From Astrobacterium formosum (lineage in GTDB: Bacteria > Pseudomonadota > Alphaproteobacteria > Rhizobiales > Xanthobacteraceae): DNA of 64,000 nucleotides. How positions within the stretch are numbered: position 1 is the stretch's first letter; every line of letters begins with the position of its first letter. The translations under genes and the position numbers were made by a program. The notes beneath the pieces are model-generated. The model was given only the letters and a program-made list of their open reading frames with translations. It had not been told where the DNA came from and did no database searches. Positions 43,248-52,011 of the stretch are shown here, in pieces. The DNA lies in the NCBI GenBank assembly GCA_030848545.1, contig JAVDCA010000011.1, positions 62,001 to 126,000 on the forward strand, in the 5' to 3' direction.

Positions 43248-43278
43248 ATGTAATAACATGTATGTTGACAGTTCGCAA
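43248..43278 (-). promoter_or_regulatory. Promoter and palindromic operator 1 (six-gene sugar-acid operon)
   Basis: Operator ATGTAATAACAT at 43248-43259. On the minus strand a -35 TTGCGA (43273-43278), 17-bp spacer and -10 TATTAC (43250-43255) are visible, the -10 lying inside the palindrome. It is about 63 bp before the SDR start. First of five copies of the consensus ATGTARYAACAT, all between genes. Confidence 0.7.
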
Positions 43279-43309
43279 CCTCGATCACAATCTCATTGCG
43301 AATCGAAAC

Positions 43310-43792
43310 TCAGGTGTTCTTGTTGGGAGCTGTCGGTTTGCTGAAATCTTCGTTGAAGGAGGTGAGGTTCGCGGACAGTCGCCGCACCATGGCGGCGAAG
43401 GTGTCTACTTCCTCCTGAGAGAAGCCGCGGAACAGCACCTGGCGATACTCATTGACGGCCTTGTACGCCTCTTCGTGAAGAAGCCGCCCACGATCGGTGA
43501 TGTAGACGAGGCTGTTCCGCTTGTCGCTGCTGCACACATCGCGCGCAACCAACTTCTTTGATTCGAGGATGTCTAGCGTGCGCGACAAGTTGTTTCGATC
43601 TTGCCCAGTGCGCGCCGAGAGATCGACCTGATTCACGCCGTCTTGCTGCCGTAATTCTCGGAGAATCACTTCCTGTTCACGCGTAATGTCATAGCCATAT
43701 GCAATGAACAGGCGCTTCATAGTCAAATTGATCAGCTTGTGAAGGAGCGAGAGCTTAATTCTGGGATACATGATCCGAGGGTGTTCAGACAT
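43310..43792 (-). CDS. MarR-family transcriptional regulator
   Basis: Winged-helix regulator of 160 residues. Core domain at about 30-110: ITREQEVILRELRQQDGVNQVDLSARTGQDRNNLSRTLDILESKKLVARDVCSSDKR is the MarR HTH, and the wing with DxR-type aspartate/arginine is NSLVYITDRGR. Helices at both ends form the dimer region. It lies between the MmgE gene (upstream, same strand, 105 bp) and the six-gene operon, so it could be part of the DapA-mmgE transcript and thereby autoregulated. It is the only regulator in 37-64 kb and the natural candidate to bind the five palindromes. Ligand unknown. Confidence 0.88.
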   Translation of the reverse strand: MSEHPRIMYPRIKLSLLHKLINLTMKRLFIAYGYDITREQEVILRELRQQDGVNQVDLSARTGQDRNNLSRTLDILESKKLVARDVCSSDKRNSLVYITDRGRLLHEEAYKAVNEYRQVLFRGFSQEEVDTFAAMVRRLSANLTSFNEDFSKPTAPNKNT

Positions 43793-43897
43793 GATGCGTA
43801 GCCTAGTAATCGTGATGGGCAGAATTCCAACGTATAATGAAACGAGGAACGTCCGGCAACGAATTGCTGCAACGTCCTTCCACTTGCTACCGAGTCC

Positions 43898-45283
43898 TCA
43901 AACCTTGAGCAGTCGGATCAGTCCATCGATCGTCGACGCCTTGTCGAGTTGACTTACGGTTTCGATCGTCTCTTGCACTCTGCACGGCTCAAAAGTTTCG
44001 TGGGCGGCATCGCGGAACTTATCTTCGAGTTCTCGCCAACCGACAGGGTTTTCCGGCATTCCGAGAGGAGCATCGACGTACTGTCGGATGATCTGACCGT
44101 CTTTCATGGCGACCAGCAGTTCGGCGGAGCGCAGACGGGGAAAGTTTGCCGCTATCACCGGATCTTCGATCACCCGAACACGAGCAGCCAGCGCTTGCAC
44201 GCGGGGATCGCCGATGTTCTGCATGCAGATGCCGCGAAGACTCAGATCCCCGGTGACGAACGCCATGGCAAGCAGGAACGGCAGAGAAAATTTCGCCTCC
44301 TGGACCGAGTGTGGATCCGGATTGGTGAGAGCTGCTGATGCCTTGTAGACTCGAGCCTCGATGGATTGGATTTCGTCCAGCCGGCCCGAAAGATCTTGTC
44401 GCAGGCTGAAGGCTGCTGTGAGTGATGGATAGGCGTGTCCGCAGCACGCGTACAGCTTGTGATAGGCGTTAAGGATCTCGTACTTGCCGCCAACCGTGGG
44501 CAATGGTGCTTGGATGAAAGTCGGGTCCGATGCAGTAGCGTAGGCGGCTAGATACCCATCCTTTCCTTCCAGGACTTTGAGTGGTCCGGTCATGCCCGCG
44601 GCTGCGAGGAGAGCGGCGCCGAGGCCGTTGGCGGATGCCCAAGCACCGTGGACATGCCGCACGCTCACTCCCTCGTGCAAGAACGCGAAAAGCCCGCCGG
44701 CGCCCGATGCCGCGACGCCGAGGGCGTTGGCGATGGTGGCCTGATCGAGGTCGAGAACGACACAGCTGGCAGCGCAGGCCCCGTAGGGACCGACTGCGCC
44801 CGTGGAATGCCAACCGCGGGCACGCAGCCCAGCGTCGACGGCGCGGCAAATCCGTGCGGAAATCTCGTGGCCGGCGATGACGGCCCGGAGAAAACGCTCG
44901 CCCGAGACCTGGCGTTCTTCGGCCAGCGCCAGCGCTGCGGGAATTGTGATCGCTGACACGTGGAGGCCGCCGGCAAAGCGATGGGAATCGTCGAGGTCCT
45001 CCGCGGTGGAGATGAGGCCGTGATAGAAAGCGGCGCCCAGCAGGCTCGCCGTCCGCGTGTCGGCGATCAACGCCGAACTTCCCTGCCCCAGAGCGTCGCG
45101 TACTCCTCGACCTACATCCGCTATGGGCGACCGTGTCCCGTAAAGCAGCGCTGAGAGATGATCGAGCAGGCACAGTTTCGCCTTGTCCATCACCTCCACC
45201 GGCACATGCTCTTGCGCGATGTCGCGACAGACACAAGCAAGATGCTCGGTGAAGGTGTGTTGCTCAGTCATGGGATACTTCAC
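43898..45283 (-). CDS. MmgE/PrpD-family protein
   Basis: Protein of 461 residues of the MmgE/PrpD family, all-helical N-terminal domain plus smaller C-terminal domain. Landmarks: LCLLDHLSALLYG, DDSHRFAGGLHVSA, GHEISARICRAVDAG, WHSTGAVGPYGACAAS, GVSVRHVHGAWAS and YACCGHAYPSLTA. Relatives are 2-methylcitrate dehydratase, cis-aconitate decarboxylase and iminodisuccinate epimerase, all acting on polycarboxylates. GTG at 45283 has AGGTGG upstream; ATG at 45271 is the alternative. Located 37 bp behind the DapA-family gene and near two TTT transporters. Suggests an isomerase or dehydratase on a tricarboxylate-like compound; reaction unknown. Confidence 0.85.
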   Translation of the reverse strand: MKYPMTEQHTFTEHLACVCRDIAQEHVPVEVMDKAKLCLLDHLSALLYGTRSPIADVGRGVRDALGQGSSALIADTRTASLLGAAFYHGLISTAEDLDDSHRFAGGLHVSAITIPAALALAEERQVSGERFLRAVIAGHEISARICRAVDAGLRARGWHSTGAVGPYGACAASCVVLDLDQATIANALGVAASGAGGLFAFLHEGVSVRHVHGAWASANGLGAALLAAAGMTGPLKVLEGKDGYLAAYATASDPTFIQAPLPTVGGKYEILNAYHKLYACCGHAYPSLTAAFSLRQDLSGRLDEIQSIEARVYKASAALTNPDPHSVQEAKFSLPFLLAMAFVTGDLSLRGICMQNIGDPRVQALAARVRVIEDPVIAANFPRLRSAELLVAMKDGQIIRQYVDAPLGMPENPVGWRELEDKFRDAAHETFEPCRVQETIETVSQLDKASTIDGLIRLLKV

Positions 45284-45320
45284 GACGATTGCCCACCTGG
45301 CAAGCGATTGCAGCCGAAGA

Positions 45321-46217
45321 CTATTTCAAGTGCGGAAAGCGGTCGAGCGCTTCGCGGACTTTTGCTTCGGCCTCGGCGCTGAGCGGTTGCAGCGGATGGC
45401 GCGGCAGCCCGATGTCGACGCCCCAGCGATATTTCAGGGCGGCATGATAAAACGCAATCGGAATGCCCGTACCGGTGAGATGACGCAGTTCGTTGGCCTC
45501 CTGCTGCAGCGCGACCGCCTTCTTGTTGTCGCCGGCCGCAGCTGCGTCGAAGATCGAGTTTACAAGGCCGGGAAACAGGTTGGACATTCCTGACACGCAG
45601 CCTTGGCCGCCGGCCGAAAGACACGGATAAAGCATCGTCTGGGAGCCGACCAGAAAGACGAAATCGGGATCCTTCACGGCGGCAATGCAGTTGTAGAAGA
45701 GCTGAATGCTGGTGCTGGAATCCTTGAGCCCCTTCAATCCGTACCGCGCAAGCTCACCGATCTGCTCGCCAGTCACGCAATAGTTCGTGTATTTGGGATT
45801 GTTGTACAGATAGACTGGAATTTTGTGGCCGACGGCGTCGATGAGAAACTTGAAATGATCGCTGATCAGCTGCGGTCCATGCAAGTAGTAGTAGGGCGTG
45901 AGGCTGGCGACGCCATGGGCTCCGATGCTCGCGGCATGTTTTGCACGCTCAATCGTGATGTCGGTGGACGGGTGGCCAACGTGCACAATCACGGTGGTGT
46001 CCTTACCCTGGCATTCTTTCATCACGATCTCGGCCACCTGCCGGCACTGATCCTCGCGCATGATCGGCTGTGAGCCGTAGGAGCCGCAGGCATACAAGCC
46101 CTGCACTTTGGGCAGCAGCCATTGCACGAACGCCTTCAGCTTGGCGACATCCACTTCGCCCTTGTCATCGAAGGGGGTTATCAAGGCCGGCATGGCGCCG
46201 AAGAACTTCTTGCCCAT
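45321..46217 (-). CDS. DapA/N-acetylneuraminate lyase-family aldolase or dehydratase
   Basis: Class I TIM-barrel lyase of 298 residues. Schiff-base lysine in GLKGLKDSS and the partner tyrosine in YLYNNP are present. The N-terminal loop is CGSYGSQP rather than the usual GTTGE, and the DHDPS arginine after YN-P is replaced (YNNPKYTN). It is therefore unlikely to be the lysine-biosynthetic enzyme and more likely a catabolic aldolase or keto-deoxy acid dehydratase. AAGGAG before the 46217 start. Its promoter carries operator 2. Probably cotranscribed with the MmgE gene. Confidence 0.85.
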   Translation of the reverse strand: MGKKFFGAMPALITPFDDKGEVDVAKLKAFVQWLLPKVQGLYACGSYGSQPIMREDQCRQVAEIVMKECQGKDTTVIVHVGHPSTDITIERAKHAASIGAHGVASLTPYYYLHGPQLISDHFKFLIDAVGHKIPVYLYNNPKYTNYCVTGEQIGELARYGLKGLKDSSTSIQLFYNCIAAVKDPDFVFLVGSQTMLYPCLSAGGQGCVSGMSNLFPGLVNSIFDAAAAGDNKKAVALQQEANELRHLTGTGIPIAFYHAALKYRWGVDIGLPRHPLQPLSAEAEAKVREALDRFPHLK

Positions 46218-46270
46218 AGCGAACTCCTTTGCGGGGCGGGACTTGTGGTAAGAATCTCGTTATCGATTTA

Positions 46271-46299
46271 ATGTTGCTACATCTATATTCGGAAGTCAA
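46271..46299 (-). promoter_or_regulatory. Promoter and palindromic operator 2 (DapA-family operon)
   Basis: Operator ATGTTGCTACAT at 46271-46282; read on the minus strand it is ATGTAGCAACAT. A -35 TTGACT (46294-46299) with 17-bp spacer places the -10 (CAACAT, 46271-46276) inside it. It is 54 bp before the DapA-family start. Confidence 0.7.
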
Positions 46300-46319
46300 G
46301 CCTCCGGGAACGCGGACGG

Positions 46320-47252
46320 TCAGTTGAACAGCGAGCGCGCCTTACGCAGCGATGCTTCGGACAATGTCCTGCCTGCGGCCGCAACGTTCGCGTCGACTTG
46401 GCCGGGCGACTTGCAACCGACGATCACCGTTGAAACGGCCGGTTCGCTGAGAACGAAGCGCAGCGCACCTTCGCTCATGCTTCCGCATTCTTCGGCCAGA
46501 AAGCCCAGTTGCGAGATCTTGCTGGCGAATTCCGCAATACGGGCGGGGGGAAACTTGCGGCTGCGCTGGTCATCTGGCGGAAAGCAGGTGCTGGCATCGA
46601 ACTTGCCGGTGAGCCATCCGGAGGCAAGCGCCTCTCGAACGATGATGCCGACGCCGCGCTCGCGGGCCATCGGGAATACGGCGTTGCCGATATCCTGCTC
46701 GATAACGCTGTAGACGATCTGCACCGCCTCGGCGCCGCCCTCGATCGCTTTGAGCGCTTCCTCGGCCCGAAATACCGAGACACCCCAGGCGCGGATCTTG
46801 CCCGAGTCCTTGATAGCCCGCATCAGATCGAAGAGTTCTCGTGACATCGCGCCGAGCGCTGGGCAGTGGAGGAGGTAGAGGTCAAGATAGGCTCGCTCGA
46901 GTCTTGTCAGACTGGCATCGAGAGCGCCACGGATGTAGGGCTCGCTGAAATTCTGCCCTGGCGCGGCGAGGCTCATTCCGACCTTGCTGGCGATCACCGC
47001 CTGGGCGCTGTGATCATGAAGTCCCAGTCCGAGAAGGACCTCGCTTTTGCCTCGCCCGTAGGCGTCCGCCGTATCAAAAAAGGTAATCCCACTCTGCCAC
47101 GCGCGTTCAATCGTGGAGATCGACGTTCTCATTTGCGCACCGGCCCAGCCCGAGGGCACGCCGCCACGGAATGCGACGCCTCCGATCGCCCAACTGCCAA
47201 AGCCGATTTCGGAAACGATAAGACCGCTCTTGCCGAGCATGCGCGTCTTCAT
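46320..47252 (-). CDS. Aldo-keto reductase
   Basis: TIM-barrel oxidoreductase of 310 residues. The catalytic tetrad is visible: aspartate and tyrosine in FFDTADAYGRGKSEVLLG, lysine in VIASKVG, histidine in LYLLHCPA. C-terminal VSTVIVGCKSPGQVDANV is the cofactor-binding part of the family. Reduces aldehydes or ketones with NADPH; L-fucose/galactose dehydrogenase-like enzymes belong to the same group. Divergent from tctC across a gap containing operator 3. No clear ribosome site. Substrate unknown. Confidence 0.87.
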   Translation of the reverse strand: MKTRMLGKSGLIVSEIGFGSWAIGGVAFRGGVPSGWAGAQMRTSISTIERAWQSGITFFDTADAYGRGKSEVLLGLGLHDHSAQAVIASKVGMSLAAPGQNFSEPYIRGALDASLTRLERAYLDLYLLHCPALGAMSRELFDLMRAIKDSGKIRAWGVSVFRAEEALKAIEGGAEAVQIVYSVIEQDIGNAVFPMARERGVGIIVREALASGWLTGKFDASTCFPPDDQRSRKFPPARIAEFASKISQLGFLAEECGSMSEGALRFVLSEPAVSTVIVGCKSPGQVDANVAAAGRTLSEASLRKARSLFN

Positions 47253-47335
47253 GGCACAACGCCTGTAATCGTCATTCGGAGGAAATGGACATCGACTCAG
47301 TGAGCGGATTCGAGAGGCAGAACGACTGGTGCCGA

Positions 47336-47379
47336 TTGACAGTTGGCTAGGACGTGCTAAATTTTACATGTAAGTACAT
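47336..47379 (+). promoter_or_regulatory. Promoter and palindromic operator 3 (TTT transporter operon)
   Basis: TTGACA (47336-47341), 16-bp spacer, TAAATT (47358-47363). The operator ATGTAAGTACAT (47368-47379) begins at the expected transcription start and overlaps a second perfect palindrome, TTACATGTAA (47365-47374). A bound repressor would block initiation of the tctC operon and might also affect the divergent aldo-keto reductase. Confidence 0.75.
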
Positions 47380-47472
47380 CGACGTCAAGGCGGCTGGCCG
47401 TCAGACCCTGGAGAGCGAGCCCGGGTCGAGCCAACTTCTTGAAGCCTGCCTTTTTCCAGCAGGAGAATTCCG

Positions 47473-48444
47473 ATGATCAGGATCAAAACAACTGTCGCGT
47501 GCTTGTTAGGTGCGCTGGTCGCGGCGCCATCTTACGGTTTGGCTGCTGATGCCTATCCGACCAAACCCATCAAACTGATCGTACCGTTTGCGGCAGGCGG
47601 TTCGTCGGACGTATCGGCGCGGGTCTTCGCAAAATATGCCGAGCAAGAACTCAAAGCCAGCATCGCCGTCGTCAACATCGCGGGTGCTGCCGGGTCGATC
47701 GCCAGCCGCGAGGCGGCCAAAGCGAAACCGGACGGCTATACTCTGCTCTGGCACATCCCGACGCTGATCACCGCCTATCACACGGGTGCACAGAAATTCA
47801 CGTGGGATTCCTTGACGCCGATCGCGAACGTCGCACGCTTCTACAAGGCGCTGGTGGTCCACAAGGACTCTCCCTGGAAGACGATGGGTGAACTTCTCAA
47901 GGACGCCAAGGCACGTCCAGGGCAGATCAAATGGGGCGTCAACATCGGGGCCGGCCTCCACTTCGAGGCCCTCGGCATGGAGGACGTGACAGGCACCAGG
48001 TTCCGCCACGTTGCCGGCGGCGGCGACGCCGAACAAGTCAAGGCGATGCTTGGCAAGCAGATCGACGTGGCATCTCCAAGCGACACGGTCATCCTGCAAT
48101 ACGTTGCGGACGGCACGCTGAGGGCACTCGGCACATCCGGCGACAAGCGTCTGGCCTCTCTACCCGACATTCCAACCTACAAAGAGCAGGGCGTCGACTT
48201 CACCTTCTGGTACGACATTGTTCTCTACGGTCCGTCCAATCTCCCAGCGGAGATCGTAAAGACGTGGAGCGATGTGGCCAGGAAAATCGTGGCCAATCCG
48301 GCAGCGGTCGAAGACTTCCGCAAGCTGGCCATGCATCCAGCATGGTTGAGCATCGGCGACACGCGTGAACTTCTTCTCAAGACCGACGTAGACTTGTATC
48401 GGTTCGCTCGGCGGGGTGGTCTCATACCCTCGTCCCTCGACTGA
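47473..48444 (+). CDS. tctC: TTT transporter substrate-binding protein TctC/Bug (set A)
   Basis: Periplasmic receptor of 323 residues. Signal peptide about 1-25 (ACLLGALVAAPSYGLA). Bug-family landmarks: YPTKPIKLIVPFAAGGSSDVSARVFA, the first-loop motif NIAGAAGSIASREAAKAKPDGYTLLW, and LPDIPTYKEQG. These proteins bind citrate-like tricarboxylates or other carboxylates. Ribosome site AGGAGA before 47473. First of a plus-strand operon that encodes two TctCBA sets and a third TctC, under operator 3. Confidence 0.92.
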   Translation: MIRIKTTVACLLGALVAAPSYGLAADAYPTKPIKLIVPFAAGGSSDVSARVFAKYAEQELKASIAVVNIAGAAGSIASREAAKAKPDGYTLLWHIPTLITAYHTGAQKFTWDSLTPIANVARFYKALVVHKDSPWKTMGELLKDAKARPGQIKWGVNIGAGLHFEALGMEDVTGTRFRHVAGGGDAEQVKAMLGKQIDVASPSDTVILQYVADGTLRALGTSGDKRLASLPDIPTYKEQGVDFTFWYDIVLYGPSNLPAEIVKTWSDVARKIVANPAAVEDFRKLAMHPAWLSIGDTRELLLKTDVDLYRFARRGGLIPSSLD

Positions 48445-48451
48445 AGTGACG

Positions 48452-48480
48452 AGAGGAGCGCGCCCGTTGCGTGCTCCTCT
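48452..48480 (+). promoter_or_regulatory. Stem-loop between tctC and tctB (set A)
   Basis: An 11-bp stem with one G-T pair (48452-48462 with 48470-48480) and a 7-nt loop, 7 bp after the tctC stop and followed by mixed sequence rather than a T-run. As with the dctP hairpins, it separates the receptor gene from the membrane genes. Confidence 0.6.
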
Positions 48481-48526
48481 GCTGTTCTCCGGCCTGGGCA
48501 CGATTCCCAGCCTCTTGGAGGCCAAG

Positions 48527-48997
48527 GTGAGGAAGGACATTGCTACGTCGCTCGGCATCATCGCGTTCTGTCTGATCCTTGTGCAACAGACCGCAGCATT
48601 GCCCAAGGCCAGGTTCGAACCGCTGGGTCCGGCGTTTTTTCCCCTCATGGTACTTAGCGCCATCGTCGCCTTGAGCAGCCTTAACATCGCTCTCGTTCTG
48701 TGGAGAACTCTGAAAAGCGAGCAGCCGCGAACGGTGGAAGCGGCCGTGAGGTGGAGTCCGACCTTCGACAATATTCTTCCATGGGCGTCCCTGCTGGCGT
48801 TCATCACCTACATCCTTCTCCTTTCGTACTCGGGGATCCCCTACCTTATTTTGACATTCGTGTTCGTCGCCGTCCTGTCGTGGGCCATGGCGTCGTTCCG
48901 CAAAGGGGCGATCATTCCGGCCGTCGGCGTGGCAGCAGGGCTCGCGATCCTGATCCAGGGAGTGTTCGTCACGCTCCTCAAAACCGCTCTTCCCTAG
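48527..48997 (+). CDS. tctB: TTT transporter small permease TctB (set A)
   Basis: Membrane protein of 156 residues with four predicted helices (SLGIIAFCLILVQQ, FFPLMVLSAIVALSSLNIALVLW, LPWASLLAFITYILLLSYSGIPYLI, and a C-terminal one). GTG start at 48527 with GGAGG six bases upstream; an in-frame ATG at 48416 would add 37 residues overlapping tctC's end and the hairpin. The FEPLGPAFFP segment is typical of TctB. Confidence 0.85.
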   Translation: MRKDIATSLGIIAFCLILVQQTAALPKARFEPLGPAFFPLMVLSAIVALSSLNIALVLWRTLKSEQPRTVEAAVRWSPTFDNILPWASLLAFITYILLLSYSGIPYLILTFVFVAVLSWAMASFRKGAIIPAVGVAAGLAILIQGVFVTLLKTALP

Positions 48998-49006
48998 GAT
49001 CCGGTC

Positions 49007-50509
49007 ATGGACATCCTTCAGCATCTCACCGCCGGCTTGTCGCTGCTCATACAGCCACTACCGTTGTTGATGATCGTGGTGGGCACGATCGTCGGTATCG
49101 TCGTCGGCGTGATTCCGGGGCTCACCGCGACCATGGCTATCGCCATCGCAGTCCCGATGACATTCGTGATGGATGCCATGCCGGGCCTGGCTCTGCTGAT
49201 CGCTGTCTATGTCGGCGGCATGACGGGCGGACTGGTGTCCGCCGTACTTCTGCGCATTCCAGGCACGCCGGCATCGATCGCCACCTGCTTCGACGGTTAT
49301 CCCATGGCGGCCCGCGGCGAGCCCGGTCGGGCATTGGGCTACGGCGTCTTCGCCTCGTTCCTGGGCGGCGGGTTCAGCTATATCGTGCTACTGACCATGG
49401 CGCCGATGGTCGCCATGCAGGCGGTCAAGCTCACCTATTTCGACATTTTCTCCATTGTGATGTGCGCGATGGTCATGATCGCGGACACATCGCAGGGATC
49501 GCTTCTGAAGGCCTTGATCGCCGGCTTCGTCGGCATGCTGATCGGAATTGTCGGACCGGATCCGATCAGCGGGGTAGCGCGATTGACTTTCGGTTGGAGC
49601 GAACTGAGCGGCGGCTTCGCCGAGTCCTCGGTGCTGATTGGCCTTTTTGCAATGTCGCAGCTTCTGGTCGAAATGCACAAGGTCAATGCCCGCTGCCCCG
49701 ATTTCAACGTCAACTATCGCAACATCATCCCGAAGTGGCGCGATCTTCTCGAATCCTGGGGCAATCTCCTGCGGTCATCGCTGATCGGCACCGTCATCGG
49801 CATCATCCCCGGTGTCGGGGCCAGCACCGCCAGTCTCATTGCCTACAATCAGGCCAAACTCGCTTCCAGAGAGCCAGAGAAGTTCGGCACCGGCGTCAAA
49901 GACGGCATCATCGCCTCGGAGGCCGCCAACAACGCCGTCACCGGCGGGGCCATGGTTCCCTTGCTCACGCTCGGACTTCCGGGTTGCCCCGTCGCGGCAT
50001 TGATGCTCAGCGGCCTCATCATCAAGGACCTTCAGCCGGGACCTGCCCTTTTCAGCAACAATCCGGGCATCGTCTACGGCTTCTTCCTGGCATTTATCCT
50101 GGCCAACTTTGTCATGTTCTTCATGATGATTGCCTTCATCAAACCGTTCGCGATGGTGCTGAAGGTGCCGAAATATCTTCTCATTCCGCCGATCCTCTCC
50201 CTGTGCGCGTTCGGCGCCTACATTTCCAACAACCGGATGATGGACGTGTGGGTGCTGGTTGCTTTCGGCCTTGTGGCCTACTTCGCGGAAAAGAATGGCT
50301 ACTCACTCGGCTCGCTGGTGCTGGGGGTCATTCTCGGCCCGATTGCGGAGCTGCAATTGCGTCGCGGCCTGTCCGCTTCCGATAGTTTCCTGCCCCTGCT
50401 CACCAGCCCGATTTCCGCGATCTTTCTGGCCATCGCTTTGGTCATTCTCGCTCTTTCGCTCTATCACGACTGGCGACGGGGCAGACCGATAGCGCCGGCA
50501 ACTTCCTAG
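49007..50509 (+). CDS. tctA: TTT transporter large permease TctA (set A)
   Basis: Membrane protein of 500 residues with about 12 helices. TctA landmarks: GTIVGIVVGVIPGLTATMAIA, GGLVSAVLLRIPGTPASIATCFDGYPMA, GTVIGIIPGVGASTASLIAYNQAK, and EAANNAVTGGAMVPLLTLGLPGCPVAALM. It is the transport channel of the tripartite tricarboxylate family, driven by Na+ or H+. Nine bp after tctB; weak ribosome site. Confidence 0.93.
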   Translation: MDILQHLTAGLSLLIQPLPLLMIVVGTIVGIVVGVIPGLTATMAIAIAVPMTFVMDAMPGLALLIAVYVGGMTGGLVSAVLLRIPGTPASIATCFDGYPMAARGEPGRALGYGVFASFLGGGFSYIVLLTMAPMVAMQAVKLTYFDIFSIVMCAMVMIADTSQGSLLKALIAGFVGMLIGIVGPDPISGVARLTFGWSELSGGFAESSVLIGLFAMSQLLVEMHKVNARCPDFNVNYRNIIPKWRDLLESWGNLLRSSLIGTVIGIIPGVGASTASLIAYNQAKLASREPEKFGTGVKDGIIASEAANNAVTGGAMVPLLTLGLPGCPVAALMLSGLIIKDLQPGPALFSNNPGIVYGFFLAFILANFVMFFMMIAFIKPFAMVLKVPKYLLIPPILSLCAFGAYISNNRMMDVWVLVAFGLVAYFAEKNGYSLGSLVLGVILGPIAELQLRRGLSASDSFLPLLTSPISAIFLAIALVILALSLYHDWRRGRPIAPATS

Positions 50510-50549
50510 TTCATTCGGTGGCTTCTTACACACCGTCTCGGAGGACGAC

Positions 50550-51533
50550 ATGCATACGCTAGTCCGCGGATTAGTCGGCGCAACCGGTCTCGCCATCGCC
50601 GCGCTTTCCTATCAGCCTGACGTCGCACAGGCAGCGTACCCGGAACGGCCGATTACGATGCTGGTCGGATTTGGCGCCGGCGGTGGCACCGACATCGTCG
50701 CCCGCAGGATCGGCGTCGAAATGGAAAAGTCGCTGGGAAAACCGGTCGTAGTCATCAACAAGGACGGTGGCGGCGGCCTTGTGTCGTGGAAGGAACTCGT
50801 CGCCGCCAAGCCCGATGGCTACACCATCGCCATGTTCCTTCCCCTCAATGCTGCCATCCAGAAACATCTAGAGACATCCAAGACGTGGGTCGATCCGCTC
50901 AAGGAAGTCCGCATGCTGGGCATGGTGAACGAGGATGCGTGGGGTATTGCCGTCAAGGCTGATGCTCCATTCAACGACCTCAAGAGCTTTGCCGCCTGGC
51001 TGAAGGCAAATCCGAATGCGAAGGTGAGCGACGGCGGTCCCGCGACTGCCTACCACTGGGCATGGGTCGCATTCATGGAGCGTTTCGGCCTCAAGCTGAG
51101 GACTGTGACCTATCAGGGCGCGACGGCTGCCGGCATCAAGGCGGCGGCGGGTGGCGAGGTCGTCGCCGCGGGCGCCGGCGCGGCGGAAGCGGAATCGATG
51201 GTCAGCGCCGGGATGGTGAAGATGTTGGGCATTTCAGCCGAGAAACGCCTTGATGCGGCGCCCGCAATCCCAACCTTCAAGGAGCAGGGCTTCGATTTCG
51301 TCTTCGGACCGACACGCGGTTTCGCGGCTCCTGCCGGGACCCCGGAGGAGATAGTGAAGACGCTCGAGGCAGCGATCAGGAAGGCATACGATTCGGCGTC
51401 CTTCCAGGCCCATCTCAGGAGCAGCGGCCAAGGCGGATTCTATCTCTCGGCCAAGGATAGCGAAACCTATGTCCGCAAGGTGGACGACGAGTTCCGTACG
51501 CTGATCGAGAAAGCCGGAATGCTGCGGAAGTAG
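50550..51533 (+). CDS. tctC: TTT transporter substrate-binding protein TctC/Bug (set B)
   Basis: Periplasmic receptor of 327 residues. Signal peptide about 1-28 (LVGATGLAIAALSYQPDVAQA). YPERPITMLVGFGAGGGTDIVARRIG and KPDGYTIAMFLPLN are the Bug-family carboxylate loops. GGAGGA before 50550. Starts 40 bp after tctA of set A, so it is in the same operon. It differs enough from the set A receptor to suggest a different ligand. Confidence 0.92.
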   Translation: MHTLVRGLVGATGLAIAALSYQPDVAQAAYPERPITMLVGFGAGGGTDIVARRIGVEMEKSLGKPVVVINKDGGGGLVSWKELVAAKPDGYTIAMFLPLNAAIQKHLETSKTWVDPLKEVRMLGMVNEDAWGIAVKADAPFNDLKSFAAWLKANPNAKVSDGGPATAYHWAWVAFMERFGLKLRTVTYQGATAAGIKAAAGGEVVAAGAGAAEAESMVSAGMVKMLGISAEKRLDAAPAIPTFKEQGFDFVFGPTRGFAAPAGTPEEIVKTLEAAIRKAYDSASFQAHLRSSGQGGFYLSAKDSETYVRKVDDEFRTLIEKAGMLRK

Positions 51534-51553
51534 CGCAGCAGGGGGCTTGGCTC

Positions 51554-51997
51554 ATGGCCGGTTCGTACATCGTCTCCGGGATACTCGGCCTCGCCGTCGC
51601 CGGCCTTGCCTGGATGGAAGCCCGCACTTTTCCCCTGCAGGATCTTCCCGAAGGTCTCGGCGCGGCTTTCATGCCCTGGCTGCTGCTAGCGATCATCGTG
51701 GTCCTCAGCATATCGTTGATCGCCTACGGCCTTGCGCAGTGCGAAAGGCAGCGGCCGAGACTCGCAGATATTCGCCTGCCGAAAGGACTCGTCACCACCG
51801 GAGCGACCTTCCTGCTGCTGTGCGGGTTCGCGGTGGCTTTCGGCCTCTTCGGCCTTCTCGGCCCCGCACTTGTATTCCTGGTCGTCGGCATGCGGACCTT
51901 GAAGGCGCCGTGGCCGAAGGCGTTGGGTGTCGGCGCGACCGCCGGCCTTTGCATCTACGTCGTGTTCGCGATTGCCTTCGGCGTTCAGATGCCTTGA
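51554..51997 (+). CDS. tctB: TTT transporter small permease TctB (set B)
   Basis: Membrane protein of 147 residues with four predicted helices (IVSGILGLAVAGLAW, MPWLLLAIIVVLSISLIAYGLA, VTTGATFLLLCGFAVAFGLFGLLG and a C-terminal one). Starts 20 bp after tctC and ends 14 bp before tctA of the same set. Sequence similarity within TctB is low; the call rests on topology, size and position. Confidence 0.82.
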   Translation: MAGSYIVSGILGLAVAGLAWMEARTFPLQDLPEGLGAAFMPWLLLAIIVVLSISLIAYGLAQCERQRPRLADIRLPKGLVTTGATFLLLCGFAVAFGLFGLLGPALVFLVVGMRTLKAPWPKALGVGATAGLCIYVVFAIAFGVQMP

Positions 51998-52011
51998 GGG
52001 GCGGGTTTGTC

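Noticed and set aside
45321-46217. Dihydrodipicolinate synthase for lysine biosynthesis
   Set aside because: Active-site loops differ, the DHDPS arginine is missing, and the gene sits in a catabolic cluster.
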